DNA of 6,756 bases from an uncultured Rhodanobacter sp. (GCA_903827735.1 CAIKJM010000647.1:1-6756), one strand, 5' to 3'. Shown: positions 1-6,714, counted from the stretch's first letter. A program made the numbers and translations. The notes: generated from the sequence alone by a model not told the origin.

Positions 1-256
1 AGAGCAGTCGTTTCTGGTAAAGATAAGTAACGTTCAGCGGTGTGATCGTTTTGATCGCTGCGCCGCGCAACTAGGCAATCGAGCTTTTCGCCAGAAGATC
101 TCGCGAGGAATCGATGAAACCGATTGTGGCGATAAAGATGGGCGATCCTTCGCCACCCTGGAGCCCACTCTGTTCAATATTCCTATCCGCCCGAGACGGC
201 TCCTCAGTACCGTCCTGATCCGATTTTCTGGCAAAAAGTCTATGGCTTGCGACTGA
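1..256 (+). CDS. Possible 3' end of a TonB-dependent receptor gene (5' truncated by window edge)
   Basis: A plus-strand frame (codons starting at base 2) is open from the left edge to a TGA at 254-256, giving 84 residues with no start needed. What I see: residues 4-13 read FLVKISNVQR, resembling the 'lfvkNltd.R' strand near the end of TonB-dependent receptors. Residues 53-75 hold TLFNIPIRPRR, then a hydrophobic strand ending in Arg-Phe, like the 'P.RPR..g.....yrF' closing strand of that outer-membrane barrel family. Against it, nine residues (SGKKSMACD) follow the expected terminal Phe, and the middle is Cys- and Arg-rich, unlike a typical barrel, so the tail could be degenerate. An open run of this length can also arise by chance. 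If real, the receptor would import a siderophore, glycan or similar ligand, and it lies about 100 bases upstream of the hydroxylase gene on the same strand. From general knowledge, TPR-sulfotransferase genes are often found near such receptors. Confidence 0.42.
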   Translation, partial: EQSFLVKISNVQRCDRFDRCAAQLGNRAFRQKISRGIDETDCGDKDGRSFATLEPTLFNIPIRPRRLLSTVLIRFSGKKSMACD

Positions 257-260
257 CTCA

Positions 261-295
261 CTGAAGTTTCACTAGTAGAAACAGAGCCACTTCAG
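261..295 (+). other. Stem-loop in the spacer before the hydroxylase gene
   Basis: CTGAAGT (261-267) is the exact reverse complement of ACTTCAG (289-295), and inside it GTTTC (266-270) pairs with GAAAC (278-282) around the loop ACTAGTA. The two stems can form one hairpin with an internal bulge. It begins five bases after the stop of the upstream open frame. No T-run follows, so it is not a standard intrinsic terminator. It could stabilise the upstream mRNA end, end transcription with Rho, or be a protein-binding site next to the promoter-like box at 312-317. Confidence 0.35.
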
Positions 296-311
296 CCGTT
301 TGATCAGCACC

Positions 312-317
312 TATAAT
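312..317 (+). promoter_or_regulatory. Candidate -10 box (TATAAT) for the plus-strand gene set
   Basis: A perfect sigma-70 -10 consensus TATAAT lies just before the hydroxylase gene. No good -35 element is present: ACTTCA at 289-294 has 17-base spacing but matches TTGACA poorly, and it lies inside the right arm of the 261-295 stem-loop. If the box is used, transcription would start near 323-325. That would put the GTG at 319 outside the message and favour the ATG at 355 as the start of the next gene. Confidence 0.35.
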
Positions 318-354
318 CGTGTGCCTGAATCCCTTCAATTTGCCGAACTTAAGA

Positions 355-1659
355 ATGAATACTCCGTCCAACGATAGTGCCGTGCACCGAGACAAAGCAC
401 GAATGCACATCCGAAACAACGACGTACTTTTGGCGGAGCAGTCCTATTGGCGGTTGCTTCAGCTGAAGCCTGACGATGTCGAGGCACTTCACTTTCTCGC
501 CACTGAACATCTTGAGCGTGGCGAGACAAGCAAGGGGATTGATTTATTGACGAAGGCGCGAGACGCGAAACCAGATTGTGCTGCGACGTGGCATCATCTC
601 GGTGCCGTTTACCTGCAGTCGGGCCAGTTTGCTCTGGCGGCAGATAGCCTGCAGCGCGCATTGCAAATTTCACCGAAGCTTTTCGTCGCGCGACTGCGTC
701 TCGCCACCGCGCTTGAGGAGTCGGGTCAATCCAGAGAGGCGCTATTTGCTTATTTCCGCGCGATCAATGACGCTCAGGCACAGGGCCGCTGGCTAAGCGA
801 CTCGACAACCGCACCTGCTCTGCGTGCAAGCGTCAAATACGCCATGGATTATGTCGACGCGGGCAGGAAACAGGTCTTGGAAGAGACGCTGGAGCCGCTG
901 CGACAACGATATGGCAGGTCGGAGCTACGCCGCGTCGATCATTGCTTGGCGATATATCTGGGCGAACAACTTGCCAATTTGCCCGATTCTCGGCAAAAGC
1001 CAAAATTTCTCTATTTTCCCGAAATTCCATCGCAGCCCTTTTATCCAAAGAATCAATTTCCTTGGCAGTCGGAACTGGAATCGGTAAGCAGTGTTATACG
1101 CAGTGAATTGCTTGAAGTTATGGAAAAGAAACAGAACTTGGAGCCGTTCCTCCAAACAGGCGAACCGAAAGAGGGGGAAGAACTGCTGACATCTTCAGGC
1201 GAAAACGCCCCCTCATGGGACGCTTACTTTTTCTATCGCCATGGCGAGCGTTACGCTGAGAATTGCCAACAATGTCCGCGTACAGCAGAGTTGCTTGATT
1301 CGATACCGCTAGTACGCATCCGAGATCATGCCCCGGAAACTCTTTTTTCTGTACTAAGCCCTGGCACACACATCATGCCCCATCGTGGCGTCACCAATAC
1401 CAGGCTGGTAACGCATCTGCCGCTGATCGTGCCAAGCAACTGCGCGCTTCGCGTTGGAGGCGAATTGCATGAGTGGAGGCAGGGCGAATGCGTCACCTTC
1501 GACGACACGTTTGAACACGAAGCATGGAATCGCAGCAATCAAACGCGGGTTGTTCTAATCATCGATAGTTGGAATCCTGATCTCAGCGACGTGGAACGTG
1601 CTGCGGTAACTGATCTCGTCTCCGCCATAGGTGATTTAAATCGTAAAGCAGGCCTCTGA
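355..1659 (+). CDS. TPR protein with aspartyl/asparaginyl beta-hydroxylase domain
   Basis: Predicted 434-residue 2-oxoglutarate/Fe(II) dioxygenase of the aspartyl/asparaginyl beta-hydroxylase family (animal AspH, bacterial LpxO-like), which hydroxylates the beta-carbon of Asp/Asn or related groups. Residues about 26-143 form three to four TPR repeats (for example WHHLGAVYLQSGQFALAADS). The catalytic domain covers about 238-405. The core MPHRGVTNTRLVTHLPL and then FDDTFEHEAWNRS match AspH closely: H343 and H388 are the metal ligands, G345 stands where the carboxylate ligand would be (AspH uses two His and no Asp), and H354 and R398 match 2OG-binding positions. TPR repeats before the oxygenase domain also occur in human AspH. 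No signal peptide or membrane segment is seen, so it is probably cytoplasmic. Start: the in-frame GTG at 319 would add 12 residues, but it lies two bases after a TATAAT box. ATG 355 is preferred, although it has only a weak ribosome site. The domain call is firm; the substrate is unknown. Confidence 0.88.
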   Translation: MNTPSNDSAVHRDKARMHIRNNDVLLAEQSYWRLLQLKPDDVEALHFLATEHLERGETSKGIDLLTKARDAKPDCAATWHHLGAVYLQSGQFALAADSLQRALQISPKLFVARLRLATALEESGQSREALFAYFRAINDAQAQGRWLSDSTTAPALRASVKYAMDYVDAGRKQVLEETLEPLRQRYGRSELRRVDHCLAIYLGEQLANLPDSRQKPKFLYFPEIPSQPFYPKNQFPWQSELESVSSVIRSELLEVMEKKQNLEPFLQTGEPKEGEELLTSSGENAPSWDAYFFYRHGERYAENCQQCPRTAELLDSIPLVRIRDHAPETLFSVLSPGTHIMPHRGVTNTRLVTHLPLIVPSNCALRVGGELHEWRQGECVTFDDTFEHEAWNRSNQTRVVLIIDSWNPDLSDVERAAVTDLVSAIGDLNRKAGL

Positions 1660-1869
1660 TTGGCGATGTGCCGTTCAGAAAGAGCGCGGTGCCTCGACTG
1701 CCCCAAGCCAAATGTGGAAGGCAATTCACCGCGACGTTGCTCTGATTTTTTAGCATCAGGCACCGATGAGCGCGCCTATTCGGGAAAACGACCCAAAGCC
1801 GCTGGAATTGCGCCGCGATACACTCAAAGCCGGTCACTCTCGCCCCGCATTTTGTTCTAGAGAATTTCC
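1660..1869. other. Spacer between hydroxylase and first sulfotransferase genes
   Basis: There are 210 bases between the TGA of the hydroxylase and the ATG of the next gene. No terminator with a T-run and no convincing promoter is visible, so the two genes may share a transcript. The frame of the upstream gene stays open past its TGA for 66 codons to a TAG at 1858-1860 (possible start ATG at 1666). The resulting peptide is Arg/Ser/Pro-rich with three early Cys, has no good ribosome site, and looks like chance. Confidence 0.5.
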
Positions 1870-3459
1870 ATGGATATACAGTTGCAAGCCTTGAGCGCTA
1901 CCGCGCTAAAGCACCTCAATGCTGCAGGTGAGCTTCTGCACATGGGGCGGGCTGATCAAGCTGAACAGCAGATTGAATTGGTGGCCAGCCAGTACCCAGA
2001 GCATCCGGAGGTGCTTCGCATGCAGGCGGGTTTGTTCAGCCTGCGGGGGCTCCATATTCAGTCCATTCGGACTATGCAGAAGTCAATAAAACAGCAGCCG
2101 CAGAACGCTTTACATCACAACACCATGGGCACGTTACTCGCCGCTGCTGGTGACTTTGAATTAGCCACGAAAGCACTACGAAATGCCTGCGCTCTACAGC
2201 CTGACTTGGCAATCGCCTGGTACAACCTTGGGGTGATGTTGACTAGGTGTATCTACAACGATGAGGCGATAGTGGCGCTCAAACGCGCTGTCAAATTGGC
2301 TCCAGATCATTGGAATGCGCGAGCACTACTGGCTGATTTGTTGCGCACGCAAGGTCTGATTGATGATGCCAGGTCGGAGTACAACCAGCTACTTGCCGAA
2401 AGACCCTGTACTGGGGCCGCCTGGTGGGGACTGGCGGATCTTAGGGATGCTCCGTTCACGGCAGACGACGCAAAGCTGATGAGGGCTGCACTAAAAGACC
2501 CCGGAGCCACTGTCGATGACTTGATTGCCATCCGATTCGCTTTGGCGAGGGCCATGGAGGACGCCGGAGCTTATGCCGAGTCACTTCAAATTCTTGCCGA
2601 AGGCAATGCAATGGCGCACAGCAGGCAGGCGTGGGACGCCGAGAAATTCTCCTGTGCAGTCGACGAGATCAGCGACGTCTTTTCAAAACCGATCAGGGGG
2701 GCAAACAAAGACCTTGGCAAGGAGGTGATATTCATTACCAGCCTACCTCGCTCTGGTTCCACGCTCGTTGAACAAATCTTTGCATCGCACTCGTCTGTTG
2801 ATGGAGCCGGCGAACTGCCGGACCTACCGCTGGTTCTCAACGAAGAATCACGCAGAAAGGGCATCGCGTTTCCCAAGTGGGTGCCCGAAATGCTTCCCAA
2901 TGACTGGGAGCGGCTCGGACAACGTTATCTCGAGCGCACGGCACGTTGGAGAAAAGACCGTCCTATTTTTATCGACAAGCTGCTCAACAATTGGATGTAC
3001 ATAGGCGCCATTCGCGCCATGCTGCCGGCGGCGCGCATTATCGTTTGCCGTCGCGATCCGCTAGAAACATGTTTTTCTTGCTACCGTCAGCACTTGGCAA
3101 ATAATGAATACACCCATTCCTTCGCAGATCTAGCAGATTTCTGGCATCGGTTTGACCGCAGCGTCACTGACGCGATTGACGCCTATCCTGACGCGGTTTT
3201 CGACCACAAATACGAAAGTTTGTTAGCTGACCCAGAACAGCAGATCAAGCGGCTATTGGCGTTCTGTGGACTGCCTTTCGAAGATGCTTGCGTGAACTTT
3301 CACAGGACGGTAAGACAGATACGCTCCCCGAGCGCTACGCAGGTGCGCCAACCCTTGCACAATACTTCTCGCGCAGTCAGATACGGTGCACTGCTTGACC
3401 CTCTGCGCGCCGCACTGAATATCCAGGGGTGGCATGAAGGCAGTCCGAGAAGTGGGTGA
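1870..3459 (+). CDS. TPR-containing sulfotransferase (first of three)
   Basis: A 529-residue protein predicted to transfer sulfate from PAPS to a hydroxyl group on an unidentified acceptor. Residues about 10-180 are TPR-like helical pairs, best formed at about 82-148 (AWYNLGVMLTRCIYNDEAIV and its neighbours). A linker of about 180-280 leads to a C-terminal sulfotransferase domain of the Sulfotransfer_3 type. The 5'-phosphosulfate loop is SLPRSGST at 291-298. The 3'-phosphate site is R395-D-P with S403 eight residues on. E315 in AGELPD falls where tyrosylprotein sulfotransferases carry the catalytic Glu. Odd point: near the C-terminus, RQP (493-495) is kept, but the usual following S-x-G-R-W-x-x-Y is replaced by TSRAVRY (499-505), losing the Gly-Arg-Trp core. 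No signal peptide is seen, so it is probably cytoplasmic. The ATG at 1870 has only a weak AGAGAA before it. The next gene starts 21 bases after its stop, indicating an operon. Confidence 0.88.
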   Translation: MDIQLQALSATALKHLNAAGELLHMGRADQAEQQIELVASQYPEHPEVLRMQAGLFSLRGLHIQSIRTMQKSIKQQPQNALHHNTMGTLLAAAGDFELATKALRNACALQPDLAIAWYNLGVMLTRCIYNDEAIVALKRAVKLAPDHWNARALLADLLRTQGLIDDARSEYNQLLAERPCTGAAWWGLADLRDAPFTADDAKLMRAALKDPGATVDDLIAIRFALARAMEDAGAYAESLQILAEGNAMAHSRQAWDAEKFSCAVDEISDVFSKPIRGANKDLGKEVIFITSLPRSGSTLVEQIFASHSSVDGAGELPDLPLVLNEESRRKGIAFPKWVPEMLPNDWERLGQRYLERTARWRKDRPIFIDKLLNNWMYIGAIRAMLPAARIIVCRRDPLETCFSCYRQHLANNEYTHSFADLADFWHRFDRSVTDAIDAYPDAVFDHKYESLLADPEQQIKRLLAFCGLPFEDACVNFHRTVRQIRSPSATQVRQPLHNTSRAVRYGALLDPLRAALNIQGWHEGSPRSG

Positions 3460-3480
3460 CACCTTTGAGGCTACGAACCG

Positions 3481-5088
3481 ATGACTTCGGCCAGTGGCAA
3501 TGGTGACAGCAGACGGCTGCGAGGTGACGCCATAGTTTCGTTCATAGCGCAGCTGGCGAACTCCGCGGAGACCGTCTGGTTAGAGTCCGCGCGCGAATTG
3601 ATTTTGCAAAATGACGCTCATGCGGCGAGCAAGTTGCTGGAGAGCGCCGTTGACGAGCACCCCAGCTCATTGGACCTTCATAGGTCGCTAGCCAGCGTTT
3701 ACATGCAGACTGGACGCAGTTTGCAAGCGGAAAATATTCTAAATGCTTTACTCCTCCGGTACCCCAGCGATGCCTCCGCGGCATTTTTGCTAGCGCGCAT
3801 GCTCGGGGAGCAAGGCCGCTCACAGGCAATGGCCGAGGTCTTTAGCGCGCTTTTCCACCCGGGTAACGAGTGCAACGACGTTGACCTAGCGATAGCGGCG
3901 GTCGAGCTGCTCGATGACGCAGGTAAGCAAGCAGCAGCAGCGGCGATCTGCGAAGCTCAGATCGCCGCTGGCTCATCGGATGCACGGCTGCACGCTTATG
4001 CAGGCATGCTGCAAATTCAGCTGGGGGAGTTCGACATTGCCAGAGAACGCTACCTCTACGCGGTAAAAAATCATGCGCAGGCTTTTGAGTGGAATGCAGC
4101 TGTCGGATTAAGCAGCCTGCAGCGCTACAAAAATGTGCAGCACCCGGATCTTGCGTTGTTCAAAACAGCCTTGGATAGAAGCGATCTGAATGATTCGGCG
4201 CGTGCTTCTGTACTTTTCGCGCTGGGCAAGGCGCATGATGATCTCGAAAACTATGCGCAAGCCGCGAAGTATTTCTCAGAAGCCAATACGCTGGTGAAAA
4301 CAGATGAACCTTGGTCACGTAAGCACTGGCACAATGCAATTGCCTCACGGTTAACGGGCCGGTCCAGGTCACCGCTAAAGACATTTTCGGAGAACTGGGC
4401 TCCGATATTCATCGTTGGAGTGCCACGTTCAGGCACTACCCTCACCGCAGAGCTTCTTTCACGACACCCCGGGATCTGCAATCGCGGAGAGCTTCCTTGG
4501 CTTCCAAAGCTTGAGCGGGCCCTTGAGTTGTCTGGGCACGCCGACTTGACCTCGCTAGAGCAAGCCAGAGCCATTTATGAGGCTCATCTAATTCAGGACG
4601 ACAGACTCGACGCAAAGTGGTTTATCGATAAGGAACCACTGAACTTGCTGCGAGTGGATCTAATCATGGCGATGTATCCCAACGCGAAGATCATTTTCTG
4701 TGAACGAAACCCCCGGGACACAGCGCTGTCGCTATGGTCGCAATATTTCAGTGGTGGGGTGCAGGGCTATGCGTACGATCTATCCGACATACGCGCTGTC
4801 CTGGACGGCTGCAGGAGAATGAAACTGCACTGGCTCGCGCTATATCCCGATGCCATGCGGATACTGAGATACGAAACGCTGGCATCTGATCCTGCTTCAT
4901 GCCTTAACCATCTTGCGTCATGGCTTGACCTGCCTCCTTACGATTTTTCAGCATCAGCTGCCGCCCGGGCGTCGATCAGCACAGGGAGCTTGTGGCAAGC
5001 TCGCCAACCCGTGTACACGTCGTCGATCGGCCGCTGGCGTCACTACGTTCGCCATCTTCCCGACCTGCTGAAAATCCCCGACGCGTGA
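3481..5088 (+). CDS. TPR-containing sulfotransferase (second of three)
   Basis: A 535-residue protein of the same architecture as its upstream neighbour but clearly diverged from it. Residues about 35-270 are Ala-rich TPR-like helices (for example 254-270, LENYAQAAKYFSEANTL). The sulfotransferase domain covers about 305-525. The PAPS loop is GVPRSGTT at 313-320. The 3'-phosphate residues are R409 (ERNPRD) and S417. E337 in RGELPW aligns with the catalytic Glu of tyrosylprotein sulfotransferases. The C-terminal family signature is intact: ARQPVYTSSIGRWRHY at 507-522. The ATG at 3481 is preceded by GAGG at 3467-3470, ten bases away, and lies 21 bases after the preceding stop, so the pair is almost certainly cotranscribed. 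The codons for residues 153-163 form a 13-base-pair perfect inverted repeat. Predicted cytoplasmic; acceptor unknown. Confidence 0.9.
   Translation: MTSASGNGDSRRLRGDAIVSFIAQLANSAETVWLESARELILQNDAHAASKLLESAVDEHPSSLDLHRSLASVYMQTGRSLQAENILNALLLRYPSDASAAFLLARMLGEQGRSQAMAEVFSALFHPGNECNDVDLAIAAVELLDDAGKQAAAAAICEAQIAAGSSDARLHAYAGMLQIQLGEFDIARERYLYAVKNHAQAFEWNAAVGLSSLQRYKNVQHPDLALFKTALDRSDLNDSARASVLFALGKAHDDLENYAQAAKYFSEANTLVKTDEPWSRKHWHNAIASRLTGRSRSPLKTFSENWAPIFIVGVPRSGTTLTAELLSRHPGICNRGELPWLPKLERALELSGHADLTSLEQARAIYEAHLIQDDRLDAKWFIDKEPLNLLRVDLIMAMYPNAKIIFCERNPRDTALSLWSQYFSGGVQGYAYDLSDIRAVLDGCRRMKLHWLALYPDAMRILRYETLASDPASCLNHLASWLDLPPYDFSASAAARASISTGSLWQARQPVYTSSIGRWRHYVRHLPDLLKIPDA
3938..3970 (+). 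repeat. Perfect 13-bp inverted repeat inside the second sulfotransferase gene
   Basis: CAGCGGCGATCTG (3938-3950) and CAGATCGCCGCTG (3958-3970) are exact reverse complements with a 7-base loop CGAAGCT. Pairing stops at G3937/G3971. The repeat lies in coding sequence for AAAICEAQIAA, an alanine-rich TPR helix. GCAGC repeats (3928-3940) lead into the left arm. No T-run follows, so it is not an intrinsic terminator. Confidence 0.85.
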
Positions 5089-5095
5089 ACTTCAC

Positions 5096-5162
5096 TTTGC
5101 CCATGCTCGGCGTGCCTCGCTAAAAAGCGACAAGGCGAGATAGAACAACATTCATGGGCAGA
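5096..5162. terminator. Nested inverted repeats between convergent genes, possible bidirectional terminator
   Basis: This lies in the 76-base gap between two genes that meet tail to tail. An outer perfect 8-bp repeat pairs TGCCCATG (5098-5105) with CATGGGCA (5153-5160), extendable by a wobble and a T-A pair. Near its centre TCGCT (5117-5121) pairs with AGCGA (5126-5130) around an AAAA loop, and GCC (5114-5116) can pair with GGC (5134-5136). No long T-run exists on either strand, so intrinsic termination is uncertain, but position and folding fit a shared 3' end structure. Confidence 0.35.
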
Positions 5163-5164
5163 CT

Positions 5165-5779
5165 TCAGCGGCTACCCGGGAAAAGCATATACATCGATAA
5201 GATGTACTTATCGCCGGACAGGGGCGGCCGCCCCGCATGCTGATACATCCAGTAAGGTGGAAACATCAACAACCTGCCCGTGCGTGCGGCCACCTTTATA
5301 CCTAAGTCACAAAACTCGGTTTCACCGCCATCCGCTACGTCGTTGAGGTACCAAAGAAATACCAGATACCTATTGGCTACTTCGTAAATTGCGTCGAAAT
5401 GAGGTTGAAAGGCCTCCCCGGATAAGGCGCGATAACGCTTTATACGCATCTCCGATATAAGGCTTGATGCTGGCACGGGAAGCGTCAGCCCGAGGCGCTG
5501 GTTGTACGACGCAAGATAATCGTCTATTTGCTTGTAGAAAAATCCCTTGAAGACATCGTCGGCAAGGGCTGACACGTCTAGTTCCGTCCAGGCGCTAGCA
5601 TCTAAGCCTGCCCGCCATCCGCGCTTACGCACGATATGTTGTTCTGTCGCCTGATTGAACGACGTTATGAGCTGCTGACAGAAGTCAGCAGGCAACGCGT
5701 CATCGAAAGTCTGGACGTAACTACCGAGATTCGTAGGCGACAGCACCTGCTGAGGCTCAATTGGATTTCTTATTGGCAT
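5165..5779 (-). CDS. 2-oxoglutarate/Fe(II) oxygenase, prolyl-4-hydroxylase-like
   Basis: A 204-residue single-domain dioxygenase predicted to hydroxylate an unknown acceptor using 2-oxoglutarate, O2 and Fe(II). The jelly-roll core is recognisable: the metal triad is H127 and D129 in QPHFDA plus H181 in YQHAGRPP. GGETEF at 151-156 and GRLLMFPPYW at 168-177 are typical of the prolyl-4-hydroxylase/SM-20-like superfamily. K191 in SGDKYIL is at the usual 2OG-carboxylate position. It is complete and normal in length for a stand-alone bacterial member, with no signal peptide. The ATG at 5777-5779 lies 23 bases inside the end of the upstream sulfotransferase gene, with GGAG ten bases before it (within that gene), so translation is probably coupled. 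Its family differs from the AspH type in the plus-strand hydroxylase: here the carboxylate ligand is kept. Proline hydroxylation is only one possibility; the superfamily also modifies small molecules. Confidence 0.88.
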   Translation of the reverse strand: MPIRNPIEPQQVLSPTNLGSYVQTFDDALPADFCQQLITSFNQATEQHIVRKRGWRAGLDASAWTELDVSALADDVFKGFFYKQIDDYLASYNQRLGLTLPVPASSLISEMRIKRYRALSGEAFQPHFDAIYEVANRYLVFLWYLNDVADGGETEFCDLGIKVAARTGRLLMFPPYWMYQHAGRPPLSGDKYILSMYMLFPGSR

Positions 5780-6714
5780 AACCCCAATGCTCCATCACGT
5801 CGCCCACAATAGGAAGGATGGGAATAAGCGCCTCCTCGTAGCGTTGCCAGCGGCCGACGGCTGATTTATTCGGCGGTTTCGTGACCTGGGAATAGCTAGG
5901 TGTACTAATGAAGCCCTTTTTCAAAGCGTGTTGATGAAAGTTCTTCAGCGGCGAAACGTCGTCGATCTCGATAAACCTTCCTATCCGATCGACTTCCCCA
6001 TCAAAATCATCGAGCAGATCTTCGTACCGAAGATGCAGCACACTCGGCTTGAATAGCTGCTCGTGATAAATCCAATATCGCATTGCGTTTACATAACCAC
6101 GTGCCAGACGATCCAGCGTCGAGCAAAGAATCTGGAAGCCAGGGGAGCGAAAGTTCTGTAGATAACAGCTGAAAATTACATCGCAAGGATGGCGCAAGGC
6201 AAGAATGATCGGCGCGTCTGGAAACAATCGGCATATCAGAGGCAGGTGCAGAAGGTTGAGCGGATTCTTGTCGACCAGCCGCTGGCCGGGCTCGACGGTG
6301 GCGACAGCGAGTACCTGATCCCAATAATATCGGACGAGAGACTTACGGTTCTCCGCATCGAGTTTGCCGAGTCCTTCAGGATAGAGAAATCCCTGCTCGA
6401 TCAAGCGGTCGGAAACTCCTTGCAGAAAGGGCTGCTCGTCCATCGACACTAGCGATGGATGTGCATCCAGCATTTGCTCAAGCATCGTTGTGCCTGAACG
6501 TGGGAACCCCACCACAAAGATCGGCGATAAACGATCGAATTCAACCGGCTCTGAACTGGTCCATCCTGCCGCTTGCTCCGATGTCATTCTAATGAGTGCC
6601 GGTGCCAAGGGCTGTACCTCTGGAAGCAACAGCTCGGGTGCGAGTTGAGCAGCACTTTCTATCTGCAGGCGATGACCACAAGCGAGAGCGGCTAATACCG
6701 CCTGGACATCTCCA
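5757..6714 (-). CDS. Sulfotransferase, third of three, 5' end missing at contig end
   Basis: The C-terminal part of a PAPS-dependent sulfotransferase. The frame remains open into the adapter sequence, so an apparent GTG start at 6726-6728 and the first residues MPSD are artefacts; genuine codons begin at 6713. About 318 native residues are present. Numbering from the false GTG: PAPS loop GFPRSGTT at 74-81; E98 in MDEQP at the tyrosylprotein-sulfotransferase catalytic Glu position; 3'-phosphate residues R179 (RHPCD) and S187; and the C-terminal signature SAVGRWQRYEEAL at 289-301. Only about 60 residues of helical linker remain before the catalytic domain. The two relatives in this window carry about 280-300 residues there, mostly TPR, so a lost TPR region is likely (inference). 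It is transcribed away from the contig end and overlaps the downstream oxygenase gene by 23 bases, implying one transcript. The family call is firm, but length and start are unknown. Confidence 0.87.

Noticed and set aside
34..261. Minus-strand 75-codon open frame at the left edge
   Set aside because: Arg/Ser-rich with no family resemblance; it lies opposite the plus-strand frame that looks like a receptor tail and is best explained as its shadow.
1742..1759. CTGAT/ATCAG hairpin with a T-rich loop, looking like a terminator
   Set aside because: The stem is only 5 bp with three A/T pairs, and the T-run is in the loop rather than after the stem.
1687..1765. 8-bp inverted repeat CGGTGCCT/AGGCACCG in the 210-base spacer
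   Set aside because: The arms are 63 bases apart; a repeat of this length is expected by chance in a spacer of this size, and no T-run or promoter accompanies it.
2586..2900. Minus-strand 104-codon open frame inside the first sulfotransferase
   Set aside because: It lies opposite the PAPS-loop region of a firm gene, and its Ser/Leu-rich composition is that of an antisense shadow.
6189..6452. Plus-strand 87-codon open frame inside the third sulfotransferase
   Set aside because: Antisense to a well-supported catalytic domain; no recognisable domain and no clear ribosome site.
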